64,000 nt of DNA, taken from positions 186,001-250,000 of the forward strand of contig NZ_QVQT02000002.1 in NCBI RefSeq assembly GCF_003428625.2, written 5' to 3'. The notes beneath the pieces were generated by a model. That model saw only the letters and a list, made by a program, of their open reading frames with translations. It was not told the DNA's origin and searched no databases. Positions 60,618 to 64,000 of the stretch are shown in pieces. The position numbers were made by a program, and so were the translations under genes. Each line of letters opens with the position of its first letter. Positions within the stretch are counted from its first letter, which is position 1. This DNA is from Paracidobacterium acidisoli. Lineage in GTDB: Bacteria > Acidobacteriota > Terriglobia > Terriglobales > Acidobacteriaceae.

Positions 60618-60923
60618 ATGAAAAGCGTACTTCGCGCACTTGCACTGACTGGCGTGATGGGTCTGGCCGCGGCAGCGGCTCAGGCGCAGGTTGGAATCTA
60701 TGTCGGAGCGTCCGTCCCTCCGGCTTATGCCGTGCAGCCGCCCTGCCCCGGAGTGGACTTTATCTGGGCTCCCGGCTACTACGTGGGCACCGCCTGGTAT
60801 CCCGGCCGCTGGATGCATCGCGAAGAGTATCGCCGCGATGACTACGGCCGCGCCTGGGCCGGACACCATGACGATCACTACGACCGCGGCGGATACGGAC
60901 ACGGCTATCGCGGCCGCCGGTAA
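60618..60923 (+). CDS. WXXGXW-repeat exported protein
   Basis: 101-residue exported protein: signal peptide about 1-23 (VLRALALTGVMGLAAAAAQA), then VGIYVGASVPPAYAVQPPCP, WAPGYYVGTAWYPGRWMHRE with the WYPGRW motif, and a charged His/Asp/Arg/Gly tail. Such WXXGXW proteins are abundant in acidobacteria and have no known function. ATG 60618 has GGAGG at 60607-60611. It lies between murC and murG on the opposite strand. Confidence 0.8.
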   Translation: MKSVLRALALTGVMGLAAAAAQAQVGIYVGASVPPAYAVQPPCPGVDFIWAPGYYVGTAWYPGRWMHREEYRRDDYGRAWAGHHDDHYDRGGYGHGYRGRR

Positions 60924-60970
60924 TTCCACGAGATGAGGCGGCAGAGTCCCCACACACTCTGCCCGCCCGG

Positions 60971-61013
60971 CGCACCCGTTGAAGCTCCCCGCTTCCGGGT
61001 GCGTTTTCTTTTT
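60971..61013 (+). terminator. Rho-independent terminator after the WXXGXW gene
   Basis: Outer arms CGCACCCG (60971-60978) and CGGGTGCG (60996-61003), inner arms GAAGC and GCTTC, with a TT bulge and TCCCC loop, then a TTTTCTTTTT tail. Confidence 0.92.
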
Positions 61014-61177
61014 GGCTGCAGCGTTTTACAACCGGATAAAAGCGGCAGAAATCCGAACAACTTTTTCCGTCATCTGTTGTTAGTATGAGCAGGTCCGAAC
61101 GATATCCGGAACGGGATCGAATGCGGACCGCGTCAGGCTGCCGAACGGAGCACCAGCCGGACGGGGAGGTTCAGGTC

Positions 61178-61849
61178 ATGCGCAGTTTGCGCTATCTTTT
61201 GTTTCTGGCACTGCTGGCGGCACCACTGGCGTTCACAAAGCCGGCGAATGCCCAGGTCGCAGTCGGCATCGGCATCGGTCCGGCAGTGGAGTATCCGGCG
61301 CCGGTCTACGTTGGCGGCCCTCCGGTCTGCGAATACGGCTACTACTCCTACTACCCGTATGACTGCGCGCCCTACGGCTACTGGGGTCCTGACTGGTTTG
61401 CAGGCGGCCTCTTCATCGGCGCGGGCCCGTGGTTCCACGGCTGGTATGGCCGCCCATGGGGATGGGGCTTCGGACACGTAGGCTACTACGGATACCGTGG
61501 CGGCTGGGGTTATCGCGGCGGTTATGGCTATCGTGGCGGTTACGGATATCGCGGTGGATATGGATACCGTGGCGGCTACGGCGGCGGATTCCACGGCTCA
61601 ACCGGTTATCGCGGCGGCTACGGTGGTGGCTTCCATGGCTCGACGGGTTACCGCGGTGGCTACGGCGGCGGATTCCACGGCTCGACCGGCTATCGCGGCG
61701 GCTCGATGGGTGGCTTCCACGGCGGCTCTGCCGGCGGGTTCCACGGTGGTGGCGGCGGCTTCCATGGCGGCGGTGGTGGATTCCACGGCGGCGGAGGCGG
61801 AGGCTTCCACGGTGGTGGCGGCGGCCACGGCGGTGGTGGACACCGGTAA
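61178..61849 (+). CDS. Exported Gly/Tyr/His-rich tandem-repeat protein
   Basis: 223-residue exported protein: signal peptide about 1-26 (LRYLLFLALLAAPLAFTKPA), a Tyr/Pro/Gly-rich middle (CEYGYYSYYPYDCAPYGYWG) and a repeat region from residue 105: five Y-R-G-G-Y/W-G units, then three copies of a 14-residue GGGFHGSTGYRGGY-type unit and Gly/His-rich decay to GGGGHR. It is likely an extracellular or cell-surface low-complexity protein; no enzymatic motif. Start ATG 61178 has GGGAGG about 10 bases upstream. A hairpin follows at 61877. Confidence 0.75.
   Translation: MRSLRYLLFLALLAAPLAFTKPANAQVAVGIGIGPAVEYPAPVYVGGPPVCEYGYYSYYPYDCAPYGYWGPDWFAGGLFIGAGPWFHGWYGRPWGWGFGHVGYYGYRGGWGYRGGYGYRGGYGYRGGYGYRGGYGGGFHGSTGYRGGYGGGFHGSTGYRGGYGGGFHGSTGYRGGSMGGFHGGSAGGFHGGGGGFHGGGGGFHGGGGGGFHGGGGGHGGGGHR
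61486..61842 (+). repeat. Coding tandem repeats in the Gly/Tyr-rich gene
   Basis: TAYCGYGGCGGNTAYGGN-type 18-base units (61492-61590), then three 42-base units (about 61587-61712) with synonymous differences, then degenerate GGYTTCCAYGGYGG words. Slippage or unequal crossover could change the copy number. Confidence 0.85.
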
Positions 61850-61876
61850 TCGATCTGCCTGTTGTGGTTCTCTCGG

Positions 61877-61903
61877 GGCCCGCTCTACGGAGCGGGCCTT
61901 CGT
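61877..61903 (+). terminator. Hairpin after the Gly/Tyr-rich gene
   Basis: Perfect nine-pair arms (61877-61885, 61890-61898) with loop TACG. The tail is only moderately T-rich, so termination is probable rather than certain. Confidence 0.65.
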
Positions 61904-62020
61904 ATTTCTGCCTGAAGATCCGGCGGGTGCCCATGTTCGTATTTCGGACACAGGATGAATCCTCTCCCCACAGTCCGGCGTGCCCATTCTTCCCGCAGAG
62001 AAGGGTGAGAAGGAAACACC

Positions 62021-63124
62021 TCAGCCTGCCTTTGATGTTCTCCGGCTCATCGCCGCTACCATCGCGGCGATCCGCAGCGCGGCATCGGGATGCGCCAGCG
62101 AGCGTGCTCGTTCTCCCATCGCCGCCAGAGCCGCGGCGTTGTCGAGCAGCTCGCGCAGCGTGGCCTCCAGCAGCGACGGCGTCAGATCGGCCTCGATCAG
62201 CATCTTCGCCGCACCCGCCCCGGCCATGACCTCGGCGTTCTTCCGCTGATGATCGTCGGCGGCCTGGGGAAACGGCACCAGCACCGCCGGCTTGCCCGCC
62301 GCGCACAGCTCCGCCACCGTAGAGGCTCCGCTCCGCGCCAGCACCAGATCCGCCGCCTCGAAGCGCCGCGGCATGTCATCGAGAAAGGCGTGCACCTGCC
62401 ATCGCTCCGGCGGCGCGCCGCTCGCCTCATACGCCGCCAGCGTCGTCTCCGCGTGCCGCGCGCCCGCCTGATGCAGAATCGTCAGCCCCGGCACCGCATC
62501 GAGCAGCGGCGCCGCAATCTTCGGCAGGATCGTGTTCAGCACCCGCGCTCCCTGGCTGCCGCCAAAGACCAGCAGGTGCGGAGGCTCTGCCGCCAGCCGC
62601 GGCGTGAGACGAAAGAACTCGCTGCGCACGGGAATCCCCGTCACCTGCGCATGGCGGAAATACCTTGCCGCCGGAGCAAAATTCACCGCTGCCCCGGTCA
62701 CCCATCGGCCCACCAGCCGGTTCGCCAGCCCCGGCGCCGCATTCGGCTCAAAGGCCAGCGCCGGAATCCTCTCGAGAATCGCCGCGCCCATCGCCGGGCC
62801 CGAGGCATAACCGCCCACACCCACCACGGCATGCGGATGAAAATCCCGCAGCAGCCGCATGCAGCGCATTATGCCGAGCGGCAGATCGAGCAGCGTGCGC
62901 GCCCGCGTCATCAGGGAAACATTTTTCAGCTGCCCCACCTGGATCAGCTCCAGACGGTAGCCCGCCTGCGGCACCAGCCGCGACTCCAGCCCCCTCGGCG
63001 AGCCGATGAACAGCATCTCCGCCGCGAAGGCCGACTTGAGCTCGTCGGCAATCGCCAGCGCCGGAATAATGTGTCCGCCCGTGCCGCCGCCGGCAATCAC
63101 AACCCGCATCGTTCTCTCACTCAT
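62021..63124 (-). CDS. murG: UDP-GlcNAc:lipid I GlcNAc-transferase MurG
   Basis: 367-residue peripheral inner-membrane glycosyltransferase that makes lipid II. MRVVIAGGGTGGHIIPALAI, GSPRGLESRLVP, VGVGGYASGPAMGAAI, LLVFGGSQGARVLNTILPKI and ADLVLARSGASTVAELCAAG with VPFPQAADDHQRKNA are diagnostic. ATG 63124 has a GAAGG site and overlaps an upstream 28-codon frame by eight bases; ATG 63109 is an alternative. The expected upstream ftsW is missing: an IS481 remnant lies there instead. Confidence 0.97.
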   Translation of the reverse strand: MSERTMRVVIAGGGTGGHIIPALAIADELKSAFAAEMLFIGSPRGLESRLVPQAGYRLELIQVGQLKNVSLMTRARTLLDLPLGIMRCMRLLRDFHPHAVVGVGGYASGPAMGAAILERIPALAFEPNAAPGLANRLVGRWVTGAAVNFAPAARYFRHAQVTGIPVRSEFFRLTPRLAAEPPHLLVFGGSQGARVLNTILPKIAAPLLDAVPGLTILHQAGARHAETTLAAYEASGAPPERWQVHAFLDDMPRRFEAADLVLARSGASTVAELCAAGKPAVLVPFPQAADDHQRKNAEVMAGAGAAKMLIEADLTPSLLEATLRELLDNAAALAAMGERARSLAHPDAALRIAAMVAAMSRRTSKAG

Positions 63125-63203
63125 GCAGAACCTTCGCGGCCAGCACCGCGCCCGGCACCGAGAACCGGATAGTGTCTCCCTCGCGCTGCGGCTTCATATC
63201 CAT
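63117..63203 (-). CDS. 28-codon ORF overlapping the murG start
   Basis: Reads MDMKPQREGDTIRFSVPGAV followed by LAAKVLHE and stops eight bases inside murG (ATGAGTGA). GAGGA lies four to five bases before its ATG. It could be a true leader peptide coupled to murG or the tail of an upstream gene decapitated by the IS insertion, since an in-frame stop lies just beyond in the IS remnant. Low confidence. Confidence 0.35.
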   Translation of the reverse strand: MDMKPQREGDTIRFSVPGAVLAAKVLHE

Positions 63204-63217
63204 AAAATCCTCGTCAC

Positions 63218-63418
63218 TGTGTCCCGACTCAGGAGACCAGATGGACTACCACAAGCATGCCCGACCGGCGGTTCATAGTCGAGAGCAGATGGCGAAGCAG
63301 GTTTGCGGAGAGGTTTCATGTTAAAGCGGGCCGCAGCCTGCTTCAACGTGAGCTCCCGTATGGCTGCCAAGCCGGCCGGTATCGCGATCAGGGAGTGGCT
63401 ATTTTGGTGGGGGCCGGC
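63218..63418 (+). pseudogene. IS481-family transposase remnant, frameshifted
   Basis: ATG 63241 opens MDYHKHARPAVHSREQMAKQ, the usual N-terminus of IS481 transposases, then stops at 63322. The match continues in other frames: RAAACFNVSSRMAAK in the next, and RYRDQGVAILV in the third, together following the family order HKNAR..SRE..(A)ER..G.....AAA.FNVS.RTA.KW..RYR..G. Only about 60 N-terminal residues remain; the catalytic DDE core is absent. TGTGTCCCGACTC at 63218 may be the left terminal repeat. Confidence 0.72.
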
Positions 63419-63424
63419 TGTAGA

Positions 63425-64000
63425 TCAGCCGCGAGGCGGCGGCGGAGTACCGAAGCGGTATTTCCCGGGTTTGGAGGGAATCGCTTCGGGCGTGTTGTTG
63501 CTGAGGTCTTTCAGGTCGAGGAGGATGTTGTTGAGAGCGTCGTCGAAGTTGCGGTCATGCGATTTCTGCAGAAGCGCGGTGTCGACGGATTCAGTCATCG
63601 CCCAGAGGATGTAGTGCGTGGCGCGGTCGTAGATGACGAGGCGGAACATCGGCACCGGATCGGAGGCGCCGTTCTGTTTGCTTCCATTCGATGGACCATT
63701 CGGCGCGGTGAGCTGGATCTCGAAAACGAGATCGGCCTGTGCGGGATCGGCGACGAGGGTGTAGCGATTCCATAATTTCAGGGCCGCGTAGAACTCGTCA
63801 TAGGGGCGGTCGGGGGTCCCGGTGAAGGGGCTGGGGAAGAGCCCGCTGTCGGCTCCGGCGTTAGAGAGGAAGACTGTCTTTGCGTTGAGGATGGCGGGCG
63901 GAACAGGCGCTGTGGGAGATGTGTCGGATGGCTGCGCGAAAGCAGTGGTGGAAATGAGGACAACGCAGAGCAGAAGAAGCAGTTCACAACGAACGGAACG
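63425..64000 (-). CDS. Exported protein of unknown function (5-prime end beyond the window)
   Basis: Open on the minus strand from the window edge to TGA at 63425-63427, 191 codons. It begins inside a signal peptide (ELLLLLCVVLISTTAFAQ, ends near the eighth-codon block) and continues PAILNAKTVFLSNAGADSGL, DEFYAALKLWNRYTLVADPA, QADLVFEIQLTAP, FRLVIYDRATHYILWAMTES and DLKDLSNNTPEAIP. The start codon must lie just to the right. I know the type as a conserved acidobacterial hypothetical, function unknown. Shorter GTG or ATG starts inside (for example at 63655) would cut off the signal peptide and are not credible. Confidence 0.8.
   Translation of the reverse strand, partial: RSVRCELLLLLCVVLISTTAFAQPSDTSPTAPVPPAILNAKTVFLSNAGADSGLFPSPFTGTPDRPYDEFYAALKLWNRYTLVADPAQADLVFEIQLTAPNGPSNGSKQNGASDPVPMFRLVIYDRATHYILWAMTESVDTALLQKSHDRNFDDALNNILLDLKDLSNNTPEAIPSKPGKYRFGTPPPPRG

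Noticed and set aside
61486..61842. Tandem repeats considered as a CRISPR array
   Set aside because: Units are contiguous, in frame and protein-coding, without spacers of unique sequence.

Overview
This 64 kb window is GC-rich, densely packed chromosomal DNA from a motile diderm bacterium. The best match is an acidobacterium of the Acidobacterium/Terriglobus type. The case rests on an ADOP-type orphan permease paired with PadR, a phosphocholine-type phospholipase C with duplicated C-terminal domains, a MurG/MurC pair, WXXGXW and Gly/Tyr-rich secreted proteins, and dispersed palindromic intergenic repeats. This is inference from protein families; there is no rRNA in the window. I also see no tRNA gene, CRISPR array or complete insertion sequence.

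Layout. (1) 1-3.4 kb: trxA, lexA (minus strand), an OmpR-type response regulator, and a sigma-54 activator that ends without a DNA-binding domain. (2) 3.4-32.2 kb: one unbroken plus-strand flagellar cluster. Rod/M-ring/export ATPase block (flgB flgC fliE fliF fliG fliH fliI fliJ), hook block (fliK flgD flgE), export gate block (a FliN-like gene, fliO fliP fliQ fliR flhB flhA), fliA, switch block (fliM fliN plus a Cys-cluster/MshEN protein), cheY and cheX, distal rod and P/L rings (flgF flgG flgA flgH flgI flgJ), then flgM, a flgN candidate, flgK and flgL. Good sigma-54 promoter matches precede flgB, fliK and flgF; sigma-28 matches precede cheY and flgM. This suggests the order sigma-54 activator -> basal body and hook -> FliA/FlgM -> late genes. 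Flagellin, cap, stator, fliL and flhF/flhG are not here. (3) 32.3-40.5 kb: rapZ, a large non-coding repeat region, an MsbA-type ABC transporter, yicC, gmk, rpoZ, a Dabb protein and a Tat-exported glycosidase-like protein. (4) 40.6-50.6 kb: accessory and housekeeping genes, including a radical SAM protein, a class II aldolase, an AT-richer island with a DUF5343/HEPN pair, coaBC, a family 4 uracil-DNA glycosylase, an ArsR regulator and an SDR. (5) 50.8-64 kb: ADOP permease with PadR, phospholipase C, priA, murC, two secreted low-complexity proteins, murG, an IS481 transposase remnant and a partial secreted protein cut by the window edge.

Points of most interest: the HEPN/DUF5343 island; the MshEN protein co-transcribed with the flagellar switch; the DNA-binding-domain-less sigma-54 activator together with three sigma-54 sites; a recurrent TAnnnT-N5-7-start-codon arrangement at several genes that implies leaderless mRNAs, including a 12-codon leader ORF overlapping the ABC transporter start; and several families of dispersed intergenic palindromes, one of which forms a 260 bp direct duplication. 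Promoter and repeat calls were made by eye.
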